From: Candidatus Dormiibacterota bacterium
GTDB taxonomy: Bacteria > Chloroflexota > Dormibacteria > Aeolococcales > Aeolococcaceae
NCBI GenBank assembly: GCA_003153215.1
Contig: PLXL01000086.1
Span: forward strand, 1 to 5,119
Length of the DNA stretch: 5,119 nucleotides
Direction of reading: 5' to 3'
Shown: positions 1-5,119 of the stretch, one piece after another
Numbering within the stretch: position 1 is the stretch's first letter
Layout: every line of letters begins with the position of its first letter
Translations under genes and position numbers: made by a program
Notes under the pieces: model-generated
What the model was told of the DNA's origin: nothing
Databases searched by the model: none
What the model saw: the letters and a program-made list of their open reading frames with translations, nothing else

Positions 1-46
1 GCGTATTGCCACTGCACCAGGTGGGGTGCGCTGTCACTGACCTGGC
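1..46. other. Short flank downstream of the GNAT-APH gene, with small inverted repeats
   Basis: No gene can be recognised in this stretch. Read on the minus strand it follows the stop codon of the acetyltransferase-phosphotransferase gene. It contains GCACC at 14-18 facing GGTGC at 25-29 (5-bp stem, 6-nt loop). CCAGGT at 17-22 can pair with ACCTGG at 40-45, which can also pair with CCAGGT at 55-60 inside the gene end. These could form a weak terminator, but there is no T-tract and such short arms arise easily in GC-rich DNA. The region may also be the edge of a neighbouring gene that lies outside the window. Confidence 0.25.
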
Positions 47-1450
47 TCAGGGCTCCAGGTCCCAGAGAAGCCGGTAGTAGCGGGTGCGCTCGGGATCCGG
101 CTCGATATCGTAGGCGGCGAGGAGCGGCTCCTCCCAGCCGGGGCCGTAGTTCCAGCAGCTGCTCCAGGTGGCGACGGCCAGGTCGGCCCAGCGGTCGGCG
201 ACCCCGAGGGAGCCGAGGTCGACGTGGCCCGACCATCGGCCGGCGTCGTCGATCAGGGTGTTGGGTGCGCAGGCGTCGCCGTGGCAGACGACCAGCCGGT
301 CGACGGACGGCGGCTGGGCGAGCAGGTCGAGGGCCCGGGGCACTGGGAGCCGGCGGTGCTCCTCGTCCCACTCCCGGGGGTCGCGCACCCCCAGGCGCAG
401 CCCGGCCAGCCGGCCCTCGGCCGACCATGAGAAGGGGCAGGCATCGACCGGGAGGGCATCGTGCAGCGACCGCAGCCCACGGCCGATCGCCGCGACCGCC
501 CGGGCCGGGTCGGCCCGCCAGCGCTCACTGACCGCGGTCTCGCCGGGCAGCGCCGCGGTCACGAGCCATGTCCCGGCGGCGTCGCTTCCCTGCTGCAGCA
601 CGCGGGGCACCGGGGTGAAGCTTGCAGCCCACTCCATCCGGGACGCCTCGCCGCCGAGGTCGATCGCCGAGGTGCGGGGCGACCACTTGACGAAGCGGCG
701 ACCCGGGCCGTGGCCGAGCTCGAAGGTCATGCCCCCTAGCGCGTTGGTCCAGGCCAGCCGGAGCGACCGGCCAGCGGCTAGGGCGAGCACGGCCGCGGGG
801 ATGGCAGGGTCGTTGCCGGCGGCCGCCCCGCTCGCCTCCGCGAAGAGCCGCCGGGATCGGGCGCGGACGGCCCACTCGGGTCGGGTCAGCACGTACATCA
901 GGTCGCGCACGGCGCCGCGACGGCTTTCGGCAGGGGACCGGACCTCCCGAGCGAGGCGCATCCCGAGCCGCTCGGCCACCCGGATCGACGGCCGATTGCC
1001 GACCTGGATCAGGGAGCAGACCTGACCGAGGCCCAGGGTGGTGAAGGCCTGCGCCAGGGCGGCCCGGGCACCCTCGGTGGCGTAGCCCCGTCCCCACACC
1101 GCGGGATCCAGCCGCCACCCCACCTCGACGGCGGGGAGGATCTCAGGAGGGAAGGTGGGCACGCTGAGCCCCAGGCAGCCGATGGTCCGGCCTGTGGCCC
1201 GTTCGACCGCCAGCCAGAGCCCGAAGCCCAGGGTGTCCCAGTGGCGAATCTGCTGATCGAGGAACGCTGCCGTCTCCTCGCCGGTCAACCCCCGGCGGTG
1301 GGGGTAGTGCCAGACGGCCTCATCCGCGAAGATCTGGGACAGCGCATCGAGGTCGTCGGGCCGGAGACGCCGCAGTTCTAAGCGCTCGGTGGTCACCTCG
1401 CCGAGGGGGGCGGCGATCATTGGAGCGCTGAACTGTGGAGGCGACGGCAC
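47..1450 (-). CDS. GNAT acetyltransferase-APH(3')-type aminoglycoside phosphotransferase fusion
   Basis: This 467-residue cytoplasmic protein has two enzyme domains. Residues about 18-191 form a RimJ/RimL-like GNAT N-acetyltransferase. They include TTERLELRRL at 20-29, the acetyl-CoA loop WGRGYATEG at 119-127 and NRPSIRVAERLGM at 152-164. Residues about 213-467 form an APH(3')-like kinase. It has beta-3 Lys255 (FVKW), a partner Glu268, the catalytic HGDACAPN with Asp392 and Asn397, the metal-binding DLG at 411-413, and the ending GVADRWADLAVA...YYRLLWDLEP seen in that family. At about 255 residues the kinase part is close to the usual APH(3') length of roughly 265, so it looks intact. GNAT and APH enzymes inactivate aminoglycosides by acetyl or phosphate transfer, but the GNAT half resembles general acetyltransferases and its substrate is unknown. 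The GTG at 1450 sits 7 nt behind an extended -10 box, suggesting a leaderless mRNA. ATG at 1420 (Met11) is the alternative start; neither has a convincing ribosome binding site. Confidence 0.92.
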   Translation of the reverse strand: MPSPPQFSAPMIAAPLGEVTTERLELRRLRPDDLDALSQIFADEAVWHYPHRRGLTGEETAAFLDQQIRHWDTLGFGLWLAVERATGRTIGCLGLSVPTFPPEILPAVEVGWRLDPAVWGRGYATEGARAALAQAFTTLGLGQVCSLIQVGNRPSIRVAERLGMRLAREVRSPAESRRGAVRDLMYVLTRPEWAVRARSRRLFAEASGAAAGNDPAIPAAVLALAAGRSLRLAWTNALGGMTFELGHGPGRRFVKWSPRTSAIDLGGEASRMEWAASFTPVPRVLQQGSDAAGTWLVTAALPGETAVSERWRADPARAVAAIGRGLRSLHDALPVDACPFSWSAEGRLAGLRLGVRDPREWDEEHRRLPVPRALDLLAQPPSVDRLVVCHGDACAPNTLIDDAGRWSGHVDLGSLGVADRWADLAVATWSSCWNYGPGWEEPLLAAYDIEPDPERTRYYRLLWDLEP

Positions 1451-1457
1451 CGCACCT

Positions 1458-1466
1458 ACGCTAGCA
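1458..1466 (-). promoter_or_regulatory. Extended -10 promoter element for the GNAT-APH gene
   Basis: On the minus strand this reads TGC-TAGCGT, which fits the extended -10 pattern TGN-TANNNT. It ends 7 nt before the GTG start at 1450, the spacing expected if transcription begins at or next to the start codon. No clear -35 hexamer is visible upstream. The site supports the GTG start and suggests the gene is transcribed independently of the efflux operon. A six-base match is weak evidence alone. Confidence 0.45.
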
Positions 1467-1497
1467 AGCCACCCTCAGGTGCCGGGGCCGACGTTCT

Positions 1498-1570
1498 CGT
1501 GGGAGACGCGGCTCGAACTCGCGACCCCTACCTTGGCAAGGTGGTGGTCTACCAGTGCGGTGCATCACCC
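1498..1570 (-). pseudogene. Decayed tRNA-Gly (anticodon GCC)
   Basis: The minus strand carries a recognisable tRNA-Gly(GCC) 3' part. It has GGTA of the D-loop (1550-1553), the anticodon arm with loop TTGCCAA (1533-1539), GGGTC variable loop, and a T-loop TTCGAGC (1511-1517), followed by CTCCCAC as the 3' acceptor strand (1499-1505). The usual family sequence around the anticodon and GGGGTCGCGAGTTCGA is nearly intact. Damage is clear: C28 faces A42 in the anticodon stem, A52 faces G62 in the T-stem, the D-stem 3' strand GACC has no partner upstream, and the 5' sequence (GGGTGAT) does not pair with the acceptor 3' strand. The tail after position 73 reads AGA, not CCA. It is therefore called a relic, not a working tRNA. 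It lies between the permease gene and the GNAT-APH gene, on their strand. Confidence 0.72.
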
Positions 1571-1580
1571 GCGCGGACCG

Positions 1581-1600
1581 ACCCGCCAGAGATCGCGGGT
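1581..1600 (-). terminator. Possible stem-loop terminator behind the ABC permease gene
   Basis: ACCCGC (1581-1586) and GCGGGT (1595-1600) form a 6-bp GC-rich stem with an 8-nt loop, starting 24 nt after the permease stop codon. There is no downstream U-tract. High-GC bacteria often use such stems, but arms of this length also occur by chance here, so this is a tentative end for the regulator-ATPase-permease transcript. Confidence 0.3.
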
Positions 1601-1624
1601 TCACCGCCCCGGAGCATGCACACC

Positions 1625-2386
1625 CTACGCGATCGCGCGTGAGAACCTCCGTGCACCGATGGCAATCCCCACGATGGCAAGCGCCGCCATGATGGCCAGT
1701 CCCTTCCACACGTCCGGAGAGCCGCCGTTGCCGTTGAAAAGGTCGCGGGCGGCGGTGACCGCGTACGAGAGCGGGTTGACCTTGGCGATGTCCTGGAGCC
1801 ATTGGGGGGCGAGCTGCAGCGGCAGCAGCACGCCGCTCAGCAGCAGCAGGGGGAGCGAGAGGGTAAAGACGAGTGGTGCGTACGAGTTCTCATCCTTGAG
1901 GGCCAGGGCGGCCGCGTAGGCGAGCGATGACATGCCCAGTCCGATGAGCGCCACCAGCCCAAGCATGACCAGGACCCCGGCGGCGGTCGGCTTGAGCCCG
2001 AAGGGGATCGCCAGTCCGAGCAGTATCAGTGACTGGATGAGCAGGGTGAGGATGTCGCGCAAGGCGCGCCCAAGCAGCAGGGACAGGCGGCTCACCGGGG
2101 TGACCCGGAACCTCTCGATCACCCCGGCGCGCAGTTCGGCGATGAGCGCGAAGCCGACCCCGCTCGCCCCGAAGAGGCCGAGCTGGATCAGCAGTCCGGG
2201 CACGAAGACGTTGTAGGCGCCGCCCGACGGGAATCCCGGGATGTGCACCAGCGACTTGAGCAGGGGGGCGAAGAGGAGCAGGTACAGCACCGGCTGGGCG
2301 ACGCCGATGATCACCCAGGCCGGGTTGCTGATGAAGATCACGAAGTAGCGATGGAACATCAGCCAGGTGTCGCGCAGCAGCTTCAT
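1625..2386 (-). CDS. ABC-2 type transporter permease, DrrB-like
   Basis: This 253-residue integral membrane protein is the membrane half of a drug or lipid exporter and should dimerise and pair with the ATPase encoded just upstream. Hydrophobic segments lie at about 23-43, 60-83, 108-130, 137-160, 170-190 and 228-246, giving the six spans usual for ABC-2 permeases, and the length is normal. Family marks are ERFRVTPVSRLSLLLGRALRD at 91-111, the cytoplasmic stretch typical of DrrB-type proteins, and LLLSGVLLPL...WLQDIAKVNPLSYAVTAAR at 181-214, the ABC-2 signature region. The reading frame stays open further upstream to 2515, but that part overlaps the ATPase gene. The ATG at 2386 is chosen because AAGGAG (2395-2400) lies 8 nt before it and MKLLRDTW begins the conserved protein. 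It is the last gene of the operon, 34 bp after the ATPase stop. The substrate cannot be read from the sequence. Confidence 0.95.
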   Translation of the reverse strand: MKLLRDTWLMFHRYFVIFISNPAWVIIGVAQPVLYLLLFAPLLKSLVHIPGFPSGGAYNVFVPGLLIQLGLFGASGVGFALIAELRAGVIERFRVTPVSRLSLLLGRALRDILTLLIQSLILLGLAIPFGLKPTAAGVLVMLGLVALIGLGMSSLAYAAALALKDENSYAPLVFTLSLPLLLLSGVLLPLQLAPQWLQDIAKVNPLSYAVTAARDLFNGNGGSPDVWKGLAIMAALAIVGIAIGARRFSRAIA

Positions 2387-2394
2387 CGTGGGTT

Positions 2395-2400
2395 CTCCTT
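2395..2400 (-). promoter_or_regulatory. Strong Shine-Dalgarno for the permease gene
   Basis: AAGGAG on the minus strand stands 8 nt before the ATG at 2386. It is the best ribosome binding site in the window and fixes the permease start, ruling out the 43-codon upstream extension of the same frame. Confidence 0.8.
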
Positions 2401-2420
2401 CGGGGACGGCATCGCCGCGG

Positions 2421-3368
2421 TCATGCCGCCGTCTCGCGCAGCGAGCGACCAGTCTTGCGGAAGAAGACATCGTCCAGGCTGGGGCGATGCAGGGAAAGGG
2501 TGGCCAGGGTGACACCCGCGCCGTCGAGGAGCCGGATGATCTGGGGCATCGCCGTCTCGCCGCGGTCGACGTAGAGGCGCAGGGCCCCGTCCTCCTCGGT
2601 CAGCTCACGGATGAAGTCCTGCCCCTTCAGGATGTCGTGTGCCCTCTCGGTCGGGCCGTCCGTCCCCACCAGGACCACGTCGCCGGCGACCTGCCGCTTC
2701 AGCTCGTCGGGGGTGCCCTCCGCGACGATCTTCCCGTGGTCGATGATGGCGATGCGGTCGCAGAGCGCGTCGGCCTCCTCGAGGTAATGGGTGGTGAGGA
2801 AGACGGTGGTGCCTGATTCGCGCAGCCGCCGGACCTCGTCCCACATCCGGGCCCGGCTCTGCGGGTCGAGCCCGGTGGTGGGCTCGTCGAGGAAAAGGAG
2901 ATCGGGCAGGTGCATGAGCCCGATGCCCACGTCGAGGCGGCGCTTCTGCCCGCCCGAGTACGTCTTGGTCTTACGGTCGGCGCAGTCCACGAGTTCCAGG
3001 GACTCGAGCAGCTCAGCCGCGCGGCGCTGTGCCTCGGCTCGACCCATCCCGTAGAGGCGGCCCTGGATGACCAGCTCCCGGCGTCCGGTCACGTCCTCGT
3101 AGCTGCTCCCCTCCTGGCTCACGTAACCGATCCGCTCCCGCACGCGGCCGGGCTCGCGGCGCAGATCGAATCCGGCCACCGTCGCCTGGCCGCTGGTCGG
3201 GGGCATGAGCGTGGAGAGCATCCGGAGCGTGGTCGTCTTGCCGGCCCCGTTCGGCCCCAGGAAGCCGAAGGTCTGACCTCCCAGGACGTCGAGGTCGACG
3301 CCGGCAACCGCCTCGACCGGCCCCCTTCTGCTTTTGAAGGTGCGGCGCAGCTGTCTGGTGTGGATCAT
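2421..3368 (-). CDS. Daunorubicin-resistance-type (DrrA-like) ABC transporter ATP-binding protein
   Basis: This 315-residue cytoplasmic ATPase powers the exporter formed with the downstream permease. All nucleotide-binding motifs are present: Walker A GPNGAGKTT at 38-46 with Lys44, Q-loop Gln85 in GYVSQEG, signature YSGGQ at 137-141 (Tyr instead of the common Leu), Walker B LLFLDE at 157-162 with catalytic Glu162, D-loop GLDP at 166-169, and switch His194 in LTTH. The C-terminal part from about 225, ending PSLDDVFFRKTGRSL at 296-310, is the extra domain typical of the DrrA subfamily, whose members export anthracyclines and other hydrophobic drugs. Length is normal for that group. The ATG overlaps the regulator's stop codon as ATGA (3365-3368), and GGAG lies 9 nt upstream inside the regulator gene, so translation is probably coupled. 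The family call is firm; the exported compound is unknown. Confidence 0.97.
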   Translation of the reverse strand: MIHTRQLRRTFKSRRGPVEAVAGVDLDVLGGQTFGFLGPNGAGKTTTLRMLSTLMPPTSGQATVAGFDLRREPGRVRERIGYVSQEGSSYEDVTGRRELVIQGRLYGMGRAEAQRRAAELLESLELVDCADRKTKTYSGGQKRRLDVGIGLMHLPDLLFLDEPTTGLDPQSRARMWDEVRRLRESGTTVFLTTHYLEEADALCDRIAIIDHGKIVAEGTPDELKRQVAGDVVLVGTDGPTERAHDILKGQDFIRELTEEDGALRLYVDRGETAMPQIIRLLDGAGVTLATLSLHRPSLDDVFFRKTGRSLRETAA

Positions 3369-4063
3369 CGGTGGGCTCTCCCTCTGGACGGCTCTGACTG
3401 CTCGGGGTCGGAGACCGGGCCGCGGTGGTGTCGTCGCCGGGCGTTCTCATGATCGTGCATGGCATCGAAATGGGCGCTCAGGCTCTCCGGGTCCCAGGCC
3501 AGGCGACCCGAGCGCATGTCCTCCAGCAGGGACAGCACCCAGCGCAGCTCGGCATCCCGCAGTGCCCGCTCGTGCTCGTCCTCGAGCAGGACCACGCGGG
3601 GGAGGTGCATCTCCTGTTCGAGGGCCGTGGAGGCCTCGGCGCGGGCGGCCAGCTCCGCTCGGAGCTCGACGGCCCGGTGCTGGAGCGCGTCCATGGCACG
3701 TTCCTGGGGGAGGTAGGCCAGCAGACCCACACCGGCGGTGAACACCAGGTGCTCGCGGGCCGGCTTCTCCAGGATGTCCTGGAGCCAGTCCTCGAGAGCC
3801 TCGTGCCCCTCGGGGGTGATCCGGTACACGGTCCGCTCGGGGCGACGCCCCTCCCGGGTCGTCTCCGCGGGCTCGACCCACCCGGCCGCCTCGAGCTCCT
3901 CGATGGCCCGGTAGAGGGCGCGCATCTTGCCCTCGGCATAGTCCTTGCGTCGGTCGTGCATCAGCCGCTGCATCTCGTACGGGTGGAGCGGCCGCTCGGT
4001 GAGCAAGGCGAGCGCGGTCAGAGCGATGGTCCCCTGCGGCGGTCTTCCTATGCGCGGCGACAT
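3365..4063 (-). CDS. PadR-family transcriptional regulator
   Basis: This 232-residue protein is likely the local repressor of the efflux operon. Residues about 14-91 form the PadR winged helix-turn-helix: TALALLTERPLHPYEMQRLM, then MRALYRAIEELEAAGWVE at 47-64 (recognition helix region) and RRPERTVYRITPEGHEAL at 73-90 (wing). Residues about 100-195 are helical and charged, matching the C-terminal dimerisation region of long PadR proteins. The last 35 or so residues are an Arg/His-rich, probably disordered tail. PadR proteins are often encoded directly before the ABC genes they control and are released from DNA by the transported drug. Here the stop overlaps the ATPase start by 4 bp, and a palindrome covers the regulator's -10 box and start codon, pointing to autoregulation. 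No ribosome binding site precedes the ATG at 4063, so a leaderless or very short-leader mRNA is likely. The ligand is unknown. Confidence 0.94.
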   Translation of the reverse strand: MSPRIGRPPQGTIALTALALLTERPLHPYEMQRLMHDRRKDYAEGKMRALYRAIEELEAAGWVEPAETTREGRRPERTVYRITPEGHEALEDWLQDILEKPAREHLVFTAGVGLLAYLPQERAMDALQHRAVELRAELAARAEASTALEQEMHLPRVVLLEDEHERALRDAELRWVLSLLEDMRSGRLAWDPESLSAHFDAMHDHENARRRHHRGPVSDPEQSEPSRGRAHR

Positions 4064-4080
4064 ATTGCGTAACGCACTAT
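4062..4080. promoter_or_regulatory. Candidate PadR operator: 19-bp palindrome over the regulator's promoter and start codon
   Basis: The sequence ATATTGCGTAACGCACTAT is an inverted repeat with one central base and 8 of 9 matching pairs; the core TGCGT-A-ACGCA is perfect and the outer ATA/TAT also matches. The size and symmetry suit a dimeric winged-helix repressor. It overlaps the -10 hexamer (4076-4081) and the first two bases read of the regulator gene's ATG, so bound protein would block RNA polymerase. That the neighbouring PadR protein is the binder is inference from position. Confidence 0.65.
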
Positions 4081-4084
4081 AGCA
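4076..4084 (-). promoter_or_regulatory. Extended -10 promoter of the PadR-ABC operon
   Basis: The minus strand reads TGC-TATAGT, a good extended -10 element (TGN-TANNNT). Transcription would be expected to start near 4069, leaving only about six untranslated bases before the ATG at 4063, in keeping with the lack of a Shine-Dalgarno. No clear -35 hexamer is visible about 17 bp upstream, as is common when the extended element is present. Confidence 0.55.
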
Positions 4085-4119
4085 TGGTGCCGAAAATGGC
4101 CACCTCCTGGCGTCGCGGG

Positions 4120-4144
4120 ACCCCCGCTTCGGGGGTGACCCCCG
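4120..4144. repeat. Two overlapping, mutually exclusive GC hairpins in the divergent intergenic region
   Basis: ACCCCCG (4120-4126) pairs with CGGGGGT (4130-4136) around a 3-nt CTT loop. The same CGGGGG (4130-4135) also pairs with CCCCCG (4139-4144) around TGA. The middle arm can only pair with one side at a time. The block lies between the two divergent promoters and upstream of both predicted start points, so it is more likely a DNA-level site than an RNA switch. Its role is unknown. Confidence 0.5.
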
Positions 4145-4155
4145 TCAGGCGCGGG

Positions 4156-4161
4156 TAGACT
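4156..4161 (+). promoter_or_regulatory. Possible -10 box for the decarboxylase gene
   Basis: TAGACT fits TANNNT and ends 8 nt before the ATG at 4170, the spacing of a leaderless transcript. GTGACC at 4135-4140 shares four bases with TTGACA, but the 15-bp spacer is short. The pyrimidine-rich TTCCTTCC before the ATG gives no ribosome binding site, which agrees with a leaderless start. Confidence 0.4.
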
Positions 4162-4169
4162 TCCTTCCG

Positions 4170-5119
4170 ATGGACCTCGACGCCGCCAGCCTGCAGGCCG
4201 TCGAGACGGTGCGGCGCTGGGAGGCCGGCTGGCCCGCGCTCACCCCTCACCCCGCGGTGACCGTCACCCCGGAGCGGGCGCAGCAGGTGCTGGAAGAGCT
4301 GGGCCGGCGGTTGGGGGACAACTACCCCTTCTTCCACCCGAGCTACGCCGGCCAGATGCTCAAGCCGCCCCACCCGGCGGCGGCTGCCGCCTATCTGATG
4401 GCGATGCTCATCAATCCCAACAATCATGCCCTCGACGGGGGGCCGGCGACCGCCGCGCTGGAGCGGGAGGCGGTGGCGGCCATTGCCGCCATGTTCCACT
4501 ACCCCGCCGACTTCCTCGGGCACCTCACCTCGAGCGGGACCATCGCCAACCTGGAGGCCCTCTTCGTCGCCCGCGAGCTGAGGCCCGGCACCGCCGTCGC
4601 CTTCAGCGAGGAGGCCCATTACACCCACGAGCGGATGTGCCGGGTGCTCGGCGTCCGCGGGGTTCGGGTGCCCGCTGACTCCCGCGGGCGGATGGACCTG
4701 GACGCCCTGGAGCACCTGCTGCGGACCGACACCATCGGCACCGTCGTGCTGACCGCCGGGACCACCGCTCTGGGGGCGGTCGACCCGATCGACGAGGCGC
4801 TCGCGCTGCGCGAGCGGTACGGGGTGCGCCTCCACGTCGACGCCGCCTATGGCGGCTTCTACACGATCCTGGGTGGGGCGGGCGTGGGCGGCATTCCTGA
4901 AGCACCCTTCCGCGCCATCGCCGAGTGCGACTCGGTGGTCGTGGACCCGCACAAGCACGGTCTCCAGCCCTACGGCTGCGGCTGCGTCCTCTTCCGTGAC
5001 CCGTCGGTCGGCCGCTTTTACGTCCACGACTCCCCCTACACCTACTTCACCTCGTCAGAGCTGCACCTCGGTGAGATCTCGCTGGAGTGCTCCCGCGCCG
5101 GGGCGGCGGCCGCGGCGCT
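4170..5119 (+). CDS. PLP-dependent group II amino-acid decarboxylase (partial, runs off the right edge)
   Basis: This is the N-terminal 316 codons of a pyridoxal-phosphate enzyme of the glutamate/tyrosine/aromatic amino-acid decarboxylase superfamily; members are usually 450-500 residues, so about two thirds is visible. Family features appear in order. Phosphate-binding SSGTIANLEAL is at 121-131. SEEAHYTHER at 146-155 has His150, expected to stack on the PLP ring. VDAAYGGFY at 223-231 has Asp224, expected to contact the pyridine nitrogen. DPHKHG at 259-264 has the Schiff-base Lys262. LINPNNHALDGGPATAALE at 80-98 matches the conserved substrate-side region. The start is the ATG at 4170: no other start codon lies just upstream in frame, and a possible -10 box fits a leaderless message. 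It is transcribed divergently from the PadR operon, 106 bp away. The substrate cannot be assigned, and a lyase or other fold-type I activity remains possible. The frame stays open to the window end. Confidence 0.93.
   Translation, partial: MDLDAASLQAVETVRRWEAGWPALTPHPAVTVTPERAQQVLEELGRRLGDNYPFFHPSYAGQMLKPPHPAAAAAYLMAMLINPNNHALDGGPATAALEREAVAAIAAMFHYPADFLGHLTSSGTIANLEALFVARELRPGTAVAFSEEAHYTHERMCRVLGVRGVRVPADSRGRMDLDALEHLLRTDTIGTVVLTAGTTALGAVDPIDEALALRERYGVRLHVDAAYGGFYTILGGAGVGGIPEAPFRAIAECDSVVVDPHKHGLQPYGCGCVLFRDPSVGRFYVHDSPYTYFTSSELHLGEISLECSRAGAAAAA

Noticed and set aside
168..1025. A 285-codon plus-strand open frame opposite the GNAT-APH gene
   Set aside because: Composition is Arg/Ser/Ala-rich with no motif, and the opposite strand has intact catalytic motifs of two enzyme families.
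1498..1570. A functional tRNA-Gly
   Set aside because: The acceptor stem and D-stem do not pair in any register tried, and there are additional mismatches in the anticodon and T stems.
1591..1610. A second T-arm-like sequence (GCGGGTTCA) on the plus strand
   Set aside because: The bases after TTC do not fit the T-loop consensus and no anticodon arm precedes it; it is part of the stem-loop near the permease end.
1461..1802. A 113-codon minus-strand frame spanning the permease end and the tRNA relic
   Set aside because: Its tail is simply the translated tRNA sequence (GREFEPRL is a typical translated T-arm), and the rest is an out-of-frame shadow of the permease.
2387..2515. N-terminal extension of the permease frame by 43 codons
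   Set aside because: It overlaps the end of the ATPase gene, is not membrane-like, and the ATG at 2386 has a strong AAGGAG at good spacing.
3425..4072. A 215-codon plus-strand open frame opposite the PadR gene
   Set aside because: No recognisable domain, and the minus strand has a clear PadR winged helix with operon overlap; high-GC shadow.
4077..5027. A long open frame of 316 codons on the minus strand opposite the decarboxylase
   Set aside because: Its product is low-complexity and lacks family motifs, while the plus strand at the same place encodes an ordered set of PLP-enzyme motifs. It is a GC-driven antisense shadow.
1..5119. CRISPR arrays, insertion sequences, transposase or integrase genes
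   Set aside because: No regularly spaced repeats, terminal inverted repeats or recombinase motifs were seen in the window.

Overview
The window is high-GC bacterial DNA (roughly 70% by eye) with GC-ending codons and short intergenic gaps. Several genes have a TANNNT -10 box only a few bases before the start codon. Together these suggest an actinobacterium or a similar high-GC, leaderless-rich lineage; nothing in the sequence fixes the genus.

Layout, left to right. Positions 1-46 are a short downstream flank with small inverted repeats. Positions 47-1450 (minus) encode one 467-residue protein that joins an N-terminal GNAT acetyltransferase domain to a complete APH(3')-type aminoglycoside phosphotransferase domain. 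Positions 1451-1624 are non-coding and hold a decayed tRNA-Gly(GCC) on the minus strand, plus a stem-loop behind the next operon. Positions 1625-4063 (minus) are a three-gene operon, in transcription order: PadR-family regulator, DrrA-type ABC ATPase, and ABC-2 (DrrB-type) permease. The regulator stop and ATPase start overlap as ATGA, and the permease has a strong Shine-Dalgarno. Positions 4064-4169 are a divergent promoter region with a 19-bp near-perfect palindrome across the regulator's -10 box and start codon, and a pair of overlapping hairpins. Positions 4170-5119 (plus) are the first 316 codons of a PLP-dependent group II amino-acid decarboxylase that runs off the right edge.

How the parts may work together (inference): the PadR protein probably binds the palindrome and represses its own operon until a toxic ligand appears. 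The ATPase and permease then pump that compound out. The GNAT-APH protein downstream on the same strand could add enzymatic drug modification, but it appears to have its own promoter and its substrate is unknown. The decarboxylase shares only the intergenic region and may be unrelated. The most unusual items are the GNAT-APH(3') fusion, the operator placed over the start codon, and the tRNA relic. None of them amounts to a demonstrably new system from sequence alone.
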